Shown here: positions 44,447 through 53,712 of the stretch, piece after piece
Layout: each line of letters opens with the position of its first letter
Numbering within the stretch: the stretch's first letter is position 1
Assembly (NCBI GenBank): GCA_001970955.1
Contig: MPUH01000071.1
Location: forward strand, 1-64,000
From: Stentor coeruleus
Taxonomy: Eukaryota > Ciliophora > Heterotrichea > Heterotrichida > Stentoridae
Direction of reading: 5' to 3'
DNA: 64,000 nucleotides
Made by a program: the position numbers and the translations under genes
Notes under the pieces: model-generated
Told to the model about the DNA's origin: nothing
Seen by the model: the letters and a program-made list of their open reading frames with translations, nothing else
Databases searched by the model: none

Positions 44447-45286
44447 CTACTTAATCGTATTAGTTCTTGGGATATCAGGACACAAAACCCCAATACTAAT
44501 TGAAGTTTGAAAATCAGGTGGTTGTACTTTTTGATACTTATTAAAATGTGTAACATAAGTATCTTGATAACTTGAAACTTGAGGATGAGTTGGTGCTACA
44601 ACCCACTTCCCAATAACTCCACTTCCTTTAATCAAAGCTTGTTTTTGTTTCATCAAATCCTCTTTAGTAAGCATATTAGATTTTATTTCTTTCTCAACTT
44701 TTTCTATTCTATTCGGTCGTTGCCAAGGTTTATTAGCACTAGCTGATCTTACACCTAAAATCCCTGAAGCTTTTTGATCGATTCTATGAACGCTATAATT
44801 TTTTGATGGGTCATTCCATTGATAATGTTTATGTGATTCTGATATTAAACCTGTTGAAGAGTTAATTACAGCATGAATAGATCTTAAGCATTGAAGTACT
44901 AAATCTTGATAGTAAGGGTCATCTTTAAGATCAAGCCAGTTTTGTATGAACATTATTGCCACAGAATTCAAAACAACAGAAAAAGGCATGTCTTCAAGTT
45001 TTTTATAGTCAAAAATACTCGTTTCTTTTATATTCTTAGAAATTCCTGCATATTCTTGTTCATACGTCGAAACAAATTGACGTTTCTTTAACTCGCTCTC
45101 AACGTTCATTGATTGAAGATGACTAGTCGGACGGGTTTTAAAAATTTTTTTACCTTTGTATTTGTATATAGATGAGATTATCTTTAAACCTTTTTTCTCA
45201 TTAGAATTCGCTGAGCCTACCCAACAATCAGCTTTAGGTAAAATATTTGGCTTGAGTATTTTAGAAAGTATTTCAAGTTCAGACAT
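44447..45286 (-). CDS. Unknown protein, possibly microtubule-associated
   Basis: 279 residues, basic, mixed helix and loop, no membrane span or signal peptide. Residues about 105-150 form a hydrophobic helical unit (VVLNSVAIMFIQNWLDL onward). Two short motifs, F-V-S-T-Y-E-Q-E-Y near residue 72 and S-S-Y-Q-D-T-Y-V-T-H-F near residue 240, resemble the S/T-x-Y-x-x-x-Y/F motifs found in axonemal microtubule-lining proteins. That is weak evidence and no family is assigned. Starts 48 bp downstream of the stop of the methyltransferase gene. Confidence 0.6.
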   Translation of the reverse strand: MSELEILSKILKPNILPKADCWVGSANSNEKKGLKIISSIYKYKGKKIFKTRPTSHLQSMNVESELKKRQFVSTYEQEYAGISKNIKETSIFDYKKLEDMPFSVVLNSVAIMFIQNWLDLKDDPYYQDLVLQCLRSIHAVINSSTGLISESHKHYQWNDPSKNYSVHRIDQKASGILGVRSASANKPWQRPNRIEKVEKEIKSNMLTKEDLMKQKQALIKGSGVIGKWVVAPTHPQVSSYQDTYVTHFNKYQKVQPPDFQTSISIGVLCPDIPRTNTIK

Positions 45287-45334
45287 TTATATATATAATC
45301 TAATCAAAATTCAAATACTTTAGAGAATTACTTT

Positions 45335-46107
45335 TTAAAGCTCGTTTCCTATTGTGATCCATCCATTTCGTAAGTTATTCCTTCTGCCAAAGATCTCAAG
45401 ATAGCAGCCATTAGGGACAATTTCTTCTATCATTTGATAAATCTCTTCAGGTTTCTGACTTTGCCTACGATGCAAACTGAAAATTATATCAGGAATATAA
45501 CTTTCCTTAACATTAAAATTCCCTTTAATCCCAACAAGACATGTTTCTTTAACATGTTGTAACCAATACCCATGACTTTTTGCAATTTTATTATTGCAAG
45601 TTTTTTAACCCAAGCAATTTCATCAACAAATCGATAACCCCAATCATCAAGTAACTGAAGTGAAGTTCGATACTTTGCATTTATAGTCCACAAAAACAGT
45701 AAACCTTGTTTTTGTAGTTTAATAATAGGCAAGTTTTTAATTATCTGATCTGATAAAGCTTCATAAGATATTGTCACCCCTCTTGTTGGTGTGGCGCCAG
45801 AAAGTTGCCAAGGTGGGTCCATCATAATAACATCAAAAAGTTTTCTTTTAACTTCAATTTGTGCTTGTATAAGTTTTTCAAAGTTGTATGTCCTAACATC
45901 TCCGCTTATTGGAATACAGTCTTCAGGTGTGTTTTTAAGAATCACTCTATTGTGTTGTTCTTCAAAAAACTTAAGTTCTTCTAAGTAAATGTGTTTTTCA
46001 ATCTGTTTAATCTGATCATTTGAGGAATCATCTGAGTCTTGTTCGTCATTTTTAACCTTTTTGCCTTTATCTCTTTTGTTTGATGATTTTTTGACCTTTT
46101 TTACCAT
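45335..46107 (-). CDS. MT-A70 family adenine methyltransferase, frame broken once
   Basis: The catalytic motif D-P-P-W is at residues 97-100 in F-D-V-I-M-M-D-P-P-W. The frame from ATG 46107 runs to about residue 168 in good MT-A70 sequence (LLFLWTINAKYRTSLQLL, E-I-A-W-V-K-K). It then diverges at an A6 run (45601-45606 on the plus strand). One frame over, the family sequence continues to a TAA at 45335: N-K-I-A-K-S-H-G-Y-W-L-Q-H, K-E-T-C-L-V-G-I-K-G and the end N-G-W-I-T-I-G-N-E-L. One extra A would give a full 257-residue enzyme. MT-A70 proteins make N6-methyladenine: METTL3 in mRNA, and MTA1 in ciliate DNA. The lysine-rich N terminus suits a nuclear protein. Which subfamily this is cannot be settled here. 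Confidence 0.82.
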
Positions 46108-46419
46108 TTATATTAACTTGATATTTAAGTTCAATTGATGACTGGAATATTTGCTGAGAAAACATAAAACTAATGAATGATAATATTAATTAATAGACTG
46201 TGATAAGTAAAACTTAAGTATTAAATCAAAGTGAATTTATAATTTGTGAGGAACTTTGAAGTAAAATTATGCTTATTATTTTGATTTACAGTTTTATTAA
46301 AGGAAAATAACATGTGAAAAGTATCAGTAAAAAAACTATATAGGTCATAATATATTGACAAAAGTGGAATTATAAGTATTTTTGACTATTTAAAGCTTTT
46401 AAGATGATTTTATTATTAA
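46108..46419. other. Intergenic, nothing recognised
   Basis: 312 bp between two minus-strand genes, strongly AT-rich. No open frame, RNA gene or repeat seen. Confidence 0.5.
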
Positions 46420-46953
46420 TCAAACCCATAAACCTTTCCCAGAATACATCGACTGCATTCTTTTTTTTGCAGGGTATATATAAGTAAACTTTATCGGACT
46501 TGTTCCTCTTGATTTACTCATACAAGGACTAAATATCTGCTCCCATGTTTCTGAAGAATCTTTCCTTCTAGAACTGTTATTTTGCTTTAAAGTTCGTTTA
46601 TATAAACTAAACTTTGAAGCTATTTTATATAATACTTGATATGTTTTAATTTTAGAATTAGAAGACTTGTCTGATTCTAGTCTTATATTGTTTGGTTTAA
46701 GTACTGCGCATTTACGTTCGGAAAATTGTGTTTTAGTTTTTATTCTGACCATACATTCAGATGATTTAGTTCTTTCGTTGGACTTTACACGAGTTTGTTG
46801 TTTTAATGGGGTTATTCCTTTTGTCTGATAGAAAAGATTCCTGAATTTACTTGTCAAGCAGATAGAAGATCCTGGATCTTCGTTGGACTTCTCATATAGG
46901 ACGACTGGAGTTCGAACATTTATTATTCTTCTTACTTTCCCTTCATTACGCAT
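46420..46953 (-). CDS. Small basic protein, unknown
   Basis: 177 residues, very basic and serine/threonine-rich, with many K/R pairs (KVRRIINVRTPVV, RVKSNERTKSSE). No clear domain, coiled coil or membrane span; probably largely disordered. An intact frame with ATG start, but codon and residue content are less distinctive than in its neighbours, so expression is less sure. The family is not recognised. Confidence 0.5.
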   Translation of the reverse strand: MRNEGKVRRIINVRTPVVLYEKSNEDPGSSICLTSKFRNLFYQTKGITPLKQQTRVKSNERTKSSECMVRIKTKTQFSERKCAVLKPNNIRLESDKSSNSKIKTYQVLYKIASKFSLYKRTLKQNNSSRRKDSSETWEQIFSPCMSKSRGTSPIKFTYIYPAKKRMQSMYSGKGLWV

Positions 46954-47058
46954 TTATTATAGAACGGAATATGTTTTTTTTTATGAATAAACGTTTGATT
47001 ATGATTGCGAAGTATAGGTGTTAGGGTGTTAAATTTCATTATCCATAACATATATTAA

Positions 47059-47397
47059 ATGGAACTCGAGATTATTGAAAAGTTAGTTAAGATGCAAGAC
47101 GCACATAATGAATTAGGAAACCTCTTTGGACAAATCGCTCTTAGTAAAGAATATTCAGGTCTTAAAAAACTTAACGAAGTCTATAATCAACAAAATGATT
47201 GTATTAATGATCTCCGTGAGGCTATTACTCAACAAAGAAATGAAATAAGAAAATTAAAACCTAATGGGGAGAAAATAGAATCAGAGCCTTATAAGTTGGA
47301 GCTTATCCTAAGCAAGTCACAGAAATTTTTGACGAAGCAAAAACTCCCTGATGGAGAAAGTAAGCCAAGTATAATTAATACTCTTAAAAGAAAATAA
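47059..47397 (+). CDS. Small coiled-coil protein, unknown
   Basis: 112 residues. Residues 1-70 form a charged amphipathic helix (MELEIIEKLVKMQDAH onward, then NDLREAITQQRNEIRKL). The C-terminal 40 residues are lysine-rich. The start ATG has a typical ATATATTAAATG context, and the first 70 residues have strong heptad spacing. No family is recognised. It is divergent from the basic protein at 46420-46953 and is followed by a long G/T-rich flank. Confidence 0.6.
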   Translation: MELEIIEKLVKMQDAHNELGNLFGQIALSKEYSGLKKLNEVYNQQNDCINDLREAITQQRNEIRKLKPNGEKIESEPYKLELILSKSQKFLTKQKLPDGESKPSIINTLKRK

Positions 47398-48032
47398 TAA
47401 AATTTCTTTTAGATTTGGAGGCAACTTTTATGGTTTTGTATTAGGTAAAAAGTATAATTTTTATATGAATAGTAGAAGAGTTATGTAATGATATGAAGGT
47501 TTGAACAATTTTTGGATTTTTTTTTTTGAAAGGAAGTTAGTTAGAAAGATTGTAAAAGTTAGGAATTAATAGGATAATTGCAGATTTTGTTATGTTTAGT
47601 TTAGAGAAAGGATTGTGTTAGAATAGAATTTTTAAAACTGTGTATATATGATGCCCTTTGAATAAAATATTAGTATATACTGAATTACCTAGGCTAAAAT
47701 AAGCTAATTATTTTTTTGAAAACACTTTGATTGTAATTCTTTTCTGTACTTTAAGTAAAATTCTGTCTCATATATTTATTACGCTATTTCTTCATCTTCT
47801 TCTATATAAGCAGAACTTTTAATATTATTTTTCATATCATAATCGTCTATTATTGATTTCAGATTCATTAGTGGCATTGCATAAAGTGGCTTGCAAGACA
47901 TCATCAGCATTTCAACCTTAAGCATTTTCCATAAAAACATGATATAAATCATCATAAGTCTTTTATATTACAAAAATTTCACATCTTTAAAACTACTAAT
48001 CAACCTAAGTAACTTATAATAAAGTAAACTAC
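47398..48032. other. Intergenic region, G/T-rich 3' flank
   Basis: The first 250 bp after the stop are strikingly G/T-rich and C-poor on the coding strand, like other 3' flanks in the window. A small minus-strand frame lies at 47779-47955 and is listed separately. Confidence 0.5.
47779..47955 (-). CDS. Possible 58-residue small ORF
   Basis: Minus-strand ATG at 47955, TAA at 47779-47781. The product begins with methionine-rich helix (two ATGs in a row, then I-Y-I-M-F-L-W-K-M-L-K-V-E-M-L), continues with C-K-P-L-Y-A-M-P-L-M-N and ends in the acidic S-A-Y-I-E-E-D-E-E-I-A. The acidic end and GAA/GAT-rich codons look like real coding sequence in this genome. No homologue recognised; it could also be the last exon of something larger. 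Confidence 0.35.
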   Translation of the reverse strand: MMIYIMFLWKMLKVEMLMMSCKPLYAMPLMNLKSIIDDYDMKNNIKSSAYIEEDEEIA

Positions 48033-48632
48033 CTAAATTCCTGACAGAATCATATTCAGTGCTGCTGCTTCGTCCATAGCACATTCATTCAAAGCTTTTC
48101 TCACTGCTTGCTGATCAAAACCCATTTCACATAATCTTTTTACTTTTTCATCATAAACTACTTGAGGATCTTTTGCATGTTCATGTGTCCAACTTCTAGC
48201 GGTTTGATTGAACAGATCTCTATTGTTCTTATATTGAGAGGCTACTACAGCATCTTGTGGATCATCAGGTTCTGGATTGCAAAGAAGTGCTTGAAGAGAC
48301 AATAATGCAGTTCGAATTGTCAATGCAGGAGACCATTCATCTTTAAGTATATCTAAGCATATCGCACCAGTTTGTGAAGAAATATTAGGATGCCAGATTC
48401 GTGTATCGAATTTCATTTTAGGAGGCTTGTAAGGGTAATCTGGTGGAATGACAATATCAATAATAAAAGTCCCACTTTGATATACAGTATCATCCTATAT
48501 AATAAATACAGGACCTTGGATAATCCCTTTCCAATGAGTCTTATCCGAACCAACACATCTCGCTTGTACTCCTGAGTTACTAGAACTAAGCTTATTCAAT
48601 TCTTCATTCTCCTTCTGCAGTCTTCTTTCCAT
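48033..48632 (-). CDS. UBE2K: UBE2K-like ubiquitin-conjugating enzyme with UBA domain
   Basis: Coding path 48632-48510 joined to 48494-48033, 194 residues (human UBE2K 200). UBC fold at residues 1-150 with the family core Y-P-Y-K-P-P-K-M-K-F, then R-I-W-H-P-N-I-S-S-Q-T-G-A-I-C-L-D-I-L-K-D-E-W. The catalytic cysteine is residue 87 and the HPN motif is intact. The block L-L-S-L-Q-A-L-L-C-N-P-E-P-D-D-P-Q-D-A-V-V-A matches UBE2K almost exactly. A UBA domain ends the protein (L-C-E-M-G-F-D-Q-Q-A-V-R-K-A-L). UBE2K/Ubc1 builds and extends ubiquitin chains, mainly K48-linked. The intron restores the conserved beta-hairpin after G-P. Only 22 bp separate this ATG from the stop of the upstream gene. Confidence 0.95.
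48495..48509 (-). other. 15-nt intron (UBE2K)
   Basis: Reads GTATTTATTATATAG on the coding strand, phase 0, ending in an in-frame TAG. Removal restores the UBC fold. Confidence 0.95.
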
Positions 48633-48654
48633 ATATTATAATTTAAGTAACCTT

Positions 48655-50139
48655 TTATTTATTAGGTGGTCCTAGATACTTGCTAAAAGAAAAAATATCA
48701 GGAAAAGTGTTTAATTTGCTATAAAATCCCATTTTATCTTTTATCTGTTGGCATTCATTTCCATCCTTAATATTCCAAACAAAAATCAATTTATTATAAT
48801 CACCAGTAAGAACTTTATTGTTTTCATTATCAAATATAATCGACCTTATGCACATTTTTTTTTTATGATATTTCCAAAGAGGTACTGCATAATTTTTTGA
48901 ATCCCATACTTTTATATAATGATCCTGTCCACCTGATACTAAATATTGATTATTTGAGGTAAAAGATAAACAAGTTACTCCACCAGAATGAGCCTCTGGG
49001 ATTGAAATAGGTGGTATAGTTAAATTTCCTATAGTAATAACACATATAAACCCATCATTTCCCCCTGAAGCTACAATTTTAGAATCAGAACTTATACATA
49101 AACATTCAATTCCACCATAAAGACTTGCTGTATGAGCATGATATGATTCATCTTCTTCAAGAGTATTTGATGAATAAATTTTCAAAGAACCATCATACCA
49201 TCCTGATATAAGAAATGACCCATTTGGAGTTACTTTAAGAACTTTTATTCTCCCATCTAATCTTTCTGTACGTCTTTCAAGTACATGATTTTCGAGGTTA
49301 ATTAAAGATATCGCGTCGATATAAAGGATTACTATATTAAAAGTCCCTGGAATTCCTGATATAGAAAGCACTTCACTTGTAAATTCTGTCTGGATTTCTT
49401 TAAAGATTTCTGAACCTAAACTCCAGCATTTTATACTACCATTTAGTTCACCTGTTACAATTTCTATTACTTGATCTGAGAAAAAGATTTGTTTTATTTG
49501 AAGGGTTTTAGAAATAATAAACCCAAGTTTTGATATGATATTTAGTTTTTTATGTGTTTGGGTTACAGAAGAATATATTCTTTTATCAATTATTATTGTA
49601 GTTCGGTTGTTAAAAGTTCTTAAGGATCGTGGGTTGCTGGCTACAACTGGAAGTGATGTAAAATCTTTTTTTCCCCAGTTTTCTATTAGATTTTCTATTT
49701 CTTCTGTTGAAAAGTTTGATGCTATAAGATTCTTAGTTGAGACTTCATTAAGGTTTCTAAGTGATTGTTGGAAAAGTTTGCTTTTAACACTTACGCATCT
49801 CATGATTTTATTCAATTTTTCACGTGTAGATTGGATTTTTTTACATAGGGATTTTTGTGTTTCTAAAGCTTTTTGGATTATTTTATTTGTAGATATTGAC
49901 GACGATTTTAGGATTAAATCGAGATTTGCATTTATTTTATAGATTTGAGAAAATACTTCTTTTTTATGGCTTGTGTCGAGGAATAATGCGGGTTCTATTG
50001 GGTGATCCCCAATATTTACTGTCATATGGATGTTTATATGCTCATTACATAAATAAGAACTTTGTGATAAACAGCCACAGTAAACTTCTGGTTCTGAATT
50101 GCAATTTGAGATACTACACTTGATATCTTCTATATCCAT
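48655..50139 (-). CDS. B-box-like / coiled-coil / WD40 protein
   Basis: 494 residues. The N-terminal 50 residues have a Cys/His pattern like a B-box zinc finger (cysteines 8, 13, 21, 23 and 31, then H34, H38 and H46). A helical, coiled-coil-like region spans about 60-150. WD40 repeats fill about 200-480, clearest at V-T-C-L-S-F-T-S-N-N-Q-Y-L-V-S-G-G-Q-D, then Y-I-K-V-W-D, and N-K-L-I-F-V-W-N-I-K-D. This B-box/coil/propeller plan is common and expanded in ciliates; function unknown, presumably protein binding. Tightly followed by UBE2K in the same direction. Confidence 0.75.
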   Translation of the reverse strand: MDIEDIKCSISNCNSEPEVYCGCLSQSSYLCNEHINIHMTVNIGDHPIEPALFLDTSHKKEVFSQIYKINANLDLILKSSSISTNKIIQKALETQKSLCKKIQSTREKLNKIMRCVSVKSKLFQQSLRNLNEVSTKNLIASNFSTEEIENLIENWGKKDFTSLPVVASNPRSLRTFNNRTTIIIDKRIYSSVTQTHKKLNIISKLGFIISKTLQIKQIFFSDQVIEIVTGELNGSIKCWSLGSEIFKEIQTEFTSEVLSISGIPGTFNIVILYIDAISLINLENHVLERRTERLDGRIKVLKVTPNGSFLISGWYDGSLKIYSSNTLEEDESYHAHTASLYGGIECLCISSDSKIVASGGNDGFICVITIGNLTIPPISIPEAHSGGVTCLSFTSNNQYLVSGGQDHYIKVWDSKNYAVPLWKYHKKKMCIRSIIFDNENNKVLTGDYNKLIFVWNIKDGNECQQIKDKMGFYSKLNTFPDIFSFSKYLGPPNK

Positions 50140-50275
50140 TTATTAAACTTTACTATAATTATTTATTTCTACTATCTCGAAATTATTCTTTAATAATTTA
50201 AGCACAACTGTTCATGAAATCAATCATTTAGCATATAAAAAAATGCTTTACAATCATTAAACTAAAATTAAATAA

Positions 50276-51574
50276 TTAAGAATGAGAAAAGTTAAGCCTT
50301 TCTTTATCATCGTGAACTCTTGTAACATTTCTCTTAGAAAAACAATTAGTAAATATTTCAATAATGCATTCAGACAAAGGCATGCTTTCAATTTTATATC
50401 GGAACTGACTGAATTTCAATAGATAAGTTTTAATTCTTAGGAATTCCCTTTTAAGGTTTTTCAATTTTTCTGTTTTTCTACTTAACTTTTCTATAGTATC
50501 CGTAGAGCATCCTCGATAATTTAGAAATTCTTGAAACTGAGTATGAAGTTCAGCAATCTGTTGTCCTTTTTTTTGAAGATTTTGCATTAATATTGAATTC
50601 ACTTCTTTCAATTCAGCTATTTTCTTCTTCTCAGTGTTATCAGAAAAACTTGATATTATATTTAAAAGTTTAATTTTTTCTTGCTTAAGATCCTCTAACA
50701 CCTTCATAGCTTGAGCATTTTCTTTAATATTTTCAGATTTACTAAGAGAAAGTTCATGTTTAAGTCTAGCAACTTGTTTTTTATATGCACCGATATCAGT
50801 AAAATATTTTTCTTTAAGTTTCTGGATTTTTTCATCTGCTATCTTGCTATTTTCTAATAAATTACTAACTTTTGCATCTTTTTCTTCAATAATTTTATAA
50901 ATTTCACATTTTGAAGAATCAGTACTTGAGACACTTGAGAAATCAGCAATATACTCATAGCACATCTCTTTATTTCTACCCAACTCAGAAATCAAATCTG
51001 AATTTTGTTTCGATAATATTATACTCAACTCCTGATATGCTGTAGATTTTTTCTTAACATCCTCAATCTCGCTTATCAAATCCTTTAATTTATCCTCTTT
51101 TTCTTTACTCAAATCATCTAATTTCATCCTCAACTCCCCAATAATCCCATCTTTCTCTTTATTCACTTTCTCTAGTTCTAAGCATATTTTTTCTTTATCT
51201 TTTATCTTATTAAGCTGATCAGATATTGTTTCATGTAATGCTTGGATATTAACTTCAAGTAAACTTTTTTCTTTTATTAAAGTATGAACACTTTCATTAT
51301 CTTCACTATCGCTACTCAAAAGCCAATCTGAATTATCGATTTTATTACATTCAAGAATTTCTTTACGTAAAATTGTATTCTCTTCTTCTAATATTGAGAT
51401 TTTTTCTTGAAATTCTGATATTTTGTTTTCACAGGTTGAATGATTTTCTGATATGATCTTGAATTTAAGTTCAAAGATTTTGTATTTCTCAAGTTCTTCT
51501 TGGAGGTAAAAGATTTCATGTTCTTCTCTTTTTTTCTTTGAAGTTGGCCTTGTGCTTACATCCATATATTCCAT
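50276..51574 (-). CDS. Coiled-coil protein, unknown
   Basis: 432 residues. Residues about 20-370 are heptad-rich, E/K/S-rich helix with short breaks near residue 80 and residue 210. The last 70 residues change character (aromatic, one Cys pair: S-E-C-I-I-E-I-F-T-N-C-F) and may be a small C-terminal fold. N terminus short and basic. No family is assigned from coiled coil alone; a cytoskeletal or centrosomal role is plausible. Divergent from the RCC1-repeat gene (212 bp between starts). Confidence 0.68.
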   Translation of the reverse strand: MEYMDVSTRPTSKKKREEHEIFYLQEELEKYKIFELKFKIISENHSTCENKISEFQEKISILEEENTILRKEILECNKIDNSDWLLSSDSEDNESVHTLIKEKSLLEVNIQALHETISDQLNKIKDKEKICLELEKVNKEKDGIIGELRMKLDDLSKEKEDKLKDLISEIEDVKKKSTAYQELSIILSKQNSDLISELGRNKEMCYEYIADFSSVSSTDSSKCEIYKIIEEKDAKVSNLLENSKIADEKIQKLKEKYFTDIGAYKKQVARLKHELSLSKSENIKENAQAMKVLEDLKQEKIKLLNIISSFSDNTEKKKIAELKEVNSILMQNLQKKGQQIAELHTQFQEFLNYRGCSTDTIEKLSRKTEKLKNLKREFLRIKTYLLKFSQFRYKIESMPLSECIIEIFTNCFSKRNVTRVHDDKERLNFSHS

Positions 51575-51786
51575 TATTTTAAGGCTTAAATCATTTTGAA
51601 AATATTAAATGATTTGTGCGATGCGATATTTTGTATAGGAATAATTTTTTTATTAATGAAATTATAAGCCCTATTCTAAATCTCAAAGCAATTAAAAACC
51701 CTAATTCTTCTTCCTATCATTATCAAAATTTTGATCATTTCCTCTATAAATTTCCCAATTTTTTTTTTAAGAATAATTTTTCTAAT

Positions 51787-53712
51787 ATGGGTGACGAATT
51801 AGATTATCATAGTGAAGATGACAAAAACTCTATTGATGAACCAGAAGAAAAGCCATTCTTTATCTGGGGTTCCTGGTCTCAAAACATCACAACTCCTCTA
51901 AAAATGGATTTTACTCAGCCAACAATAATCAAAAAAATCGCTATGGGGGAAAATTTCGCAGTAATCCTAGATAGCCAAGGTGAAGTTTGGACTTGGGGTT
52001 TTAGTGAATATGGATGTCTAGGCCAAGATACTAAAAAAGTGTCAAAAGCTCCTGAAAAAATCAAATTGCCTGAAGGTGTTGATGATAAGTTTAGAGACAT
52101 TGCTGTAGGTGAAAATCATGTACTTGCATTGACAAATGAAGGTCAAGTTTTTGCATGGGGTGACAATTCTAAAAGACAAATTGGTATAGGGGCAAATATG
52201 GGTGATAAAATCTGGCTTCCAGCTCGTGTACCTTTTCCTAAAGATCATTCTATGAGAAACATATATGCTTGTATGAATTCTTCTTATTCATTAACAGATG
52301 ATGGTTATGTTTTTGCTTGGGGGGCAAATAGCGATGGCCAATTAGGTTTATCTTCTTTAGTAGATATTGAAGTTCCTAAAATGATAGAAAATTTACCAAT
52401 AATAGGCGAGTTAGTCATATTAGGTAAAAAAGTTGTAGCTTTACAAGAGTTTATTTCTAATGATGAAGACGAAGATGAAGAAGACCTAGAAGTTGTCAAT
52501 GAAGTTCCACAAATGAAAACTGATGATAAAACAATTTCAAGAGGAGTTTCTCTAGCTAAATCCCAAAACTCTGAATCACAACTTCAAGCTAAACCCCCTC
52601 AAGCACAAATGTTAGATAGATCTAATACAGAAAGTAAATCAGTTATGTCAGCAAGAAGTGGTAAAAGTGGAAAAAGTGGTAGAAGTGCTAGAAGTGGTAG
52701 AAGTGCTAGAAGTGGAAGAAGTACTTCAAGTTCAAGATATGGAGGTAGACAAAGACCAATAGACAAATTAACTTTATTATTACGTGGTGGTATTCCAATA
52801 ATGTTCGAATTGAATTCCGAGTTTAAAAAAGTTGATGAGTTTATTGAAGGGTTTTTTACAAATAGCAAAAGTGCTGAAGCGCGAAGTGAGCCCGCTAAAG
52901 ATATCATCGCAAAACTTAAAGAAATACGTGAAAACTGTTATAAAGTTTTTGAAGATTTTTTGAATATAGAAAATTATAATGAAGATAAAGAAAACACAGA
53001 AGCTAAAAATTTTGTTATAATACTAAGGGATTGTCTTTTGGACTCTTTAGCTTTAAGAAATATCCAAGCTGTAACATGTTGGATGAGGAATTATAAAGAC
53101 CTTTTAGAAATCCATAGTGTATTAAACCTTACAGATAACATCGAAATGCAAATGAAAAGCCGACTTTCTGAAGAGAAAAAAAGACATGCTTCACTTTATC
53201 ATTGTGCTAAAGTTCAGAAAAAAATTAAAAGTTATTCTAAAGAATTAAAAAGACTAACACTTGGGCTTAATAGTGCATCTTGTGCTGTTGTACAGTTTGT
53301 TATTAATGCTGTTGTTGAAGAAAGTCAGCTTTGGGTTGGATGCAATAATTTAATATCAGATATATCAAAAATGGATAAAAAAGATATTAAACATAGAGAG
53401 TTTAATAGGATTATGAATGATGTTTGGGATGCTTATGAGATTATACAAAATTCATCTCCGGATAAGGTTTATAAGAATAATAAGTATGAACAAAAAAAAC
53501 ATGGAGATCCTGAACAGTATATAGAAATGATATTAGAAAAAAGTAAACAGATAAGGGAAGAAGGGGAGAGAAGGTTAGATGAGATTAAGGAACATAATTC
53601 GAATTCATTTGATAGACAGATGAGAAAAGTGTTTAATATTATAGCGGAAAATATCGAAATGAGAGATTTGGTTAATTCATTTACTAAAGAACTTTGCAAA
53701 ACAAGAAATTAG
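51787..53712 (+). CDS. RCC1-repeat protein with serine/arginine linker
   Basis: 641 residues from the ATG at 51787. An in-frame ATG at 51616 exists, but the stretch before 51787 reads as AT-rich leader (runs of F, N and Y), so the later start is chosen. Residues about 20-230 hold three to four RCC1-type blades (G-E-V-W-T-W-G-F-S-E-Y-G-C-L-G, G-Q-V-F-A-W-G-D-N-S, G-Y-V-F-A-W-G-A-N-S-D-G-Q-L-G). That is too few for a complete seven-blade propeller. An acidic patch follows, then a low-complexity S-G-R/S-A-R segment at about 285-320. The C-terminal 320 residues are helical with no recognised domain. RCC1-like repeats serve as GEFs or ubiquitin-ligase scaffolds; with so few blades the role here is unknown. 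Confidence 0.75.
   Translation: MGDELDYHSEDDKNSIDEPEEKPFFIWGSWSQNITTPLKMDFTQPTIIKKIAMGENFAVILDSQGEVWTWGFSEYGCLGQDTKKVSKAPEKIKLPEGVDDKFRDIAVGENHVLALTNEGQVFAWGDNSKRQIGIGANMGDKIWLPARVPFPKDHSMRNIYACMNSSYSLTDDGYVFAWGANSDGQLGLSSLVDIEVPKMIENLPIIGELVILGKKVVALQEFISNDEDEDEEDLEVVNEVPQMKTDDKTISRGVSLAKSQNSESQLQAKPPQAQMLDRSNTESKSVMSARSGKSGKSGRSARSGRSARSGRSTSSSRYGGRQRPIDKLTLLLRGGIPIMFELNSEFKKVDEFIEGFFTNSKSAEARSEPAKDIIAKLKEIRENCYKVFEDFLNIENYNEDKENTEAKNFVIILRDCLLDSLALRNIQAVTCWMRNYKDLLEIHSVLNLTDNIEMQMKSRLSEEKKRHASLYHCAKVQKKIKSYSKELKRLTLGLNSASCAVVQFVINAVVEESQLWVGCNNLISDISKMDKKDIKHREFNRIMNDVWDAYEIIQNSSPDKVYKNNKYEQKKHGDPEQYIEMILEKSKQIREEGERRLDEIKEHNSNSFDRQMRKVFNIIAENIEMRDLVNSFTKELCKTRN

Noticed and set aside
45601-45606. 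Programmed frameshift in the MT-A70 gene.
   Set aside because: The zero frame reads GTT-AAA-AAA-CTT, which is not a canonical slippery site; a missing A in a homopolymer is simpler.
51616-51786. N-terminal extension of the RCC1 protein from an earlier ATG.
   Set aside because: Composition is that of AT-rich leader; the ATG at 51787 begins typical protein sequence in the usual context.
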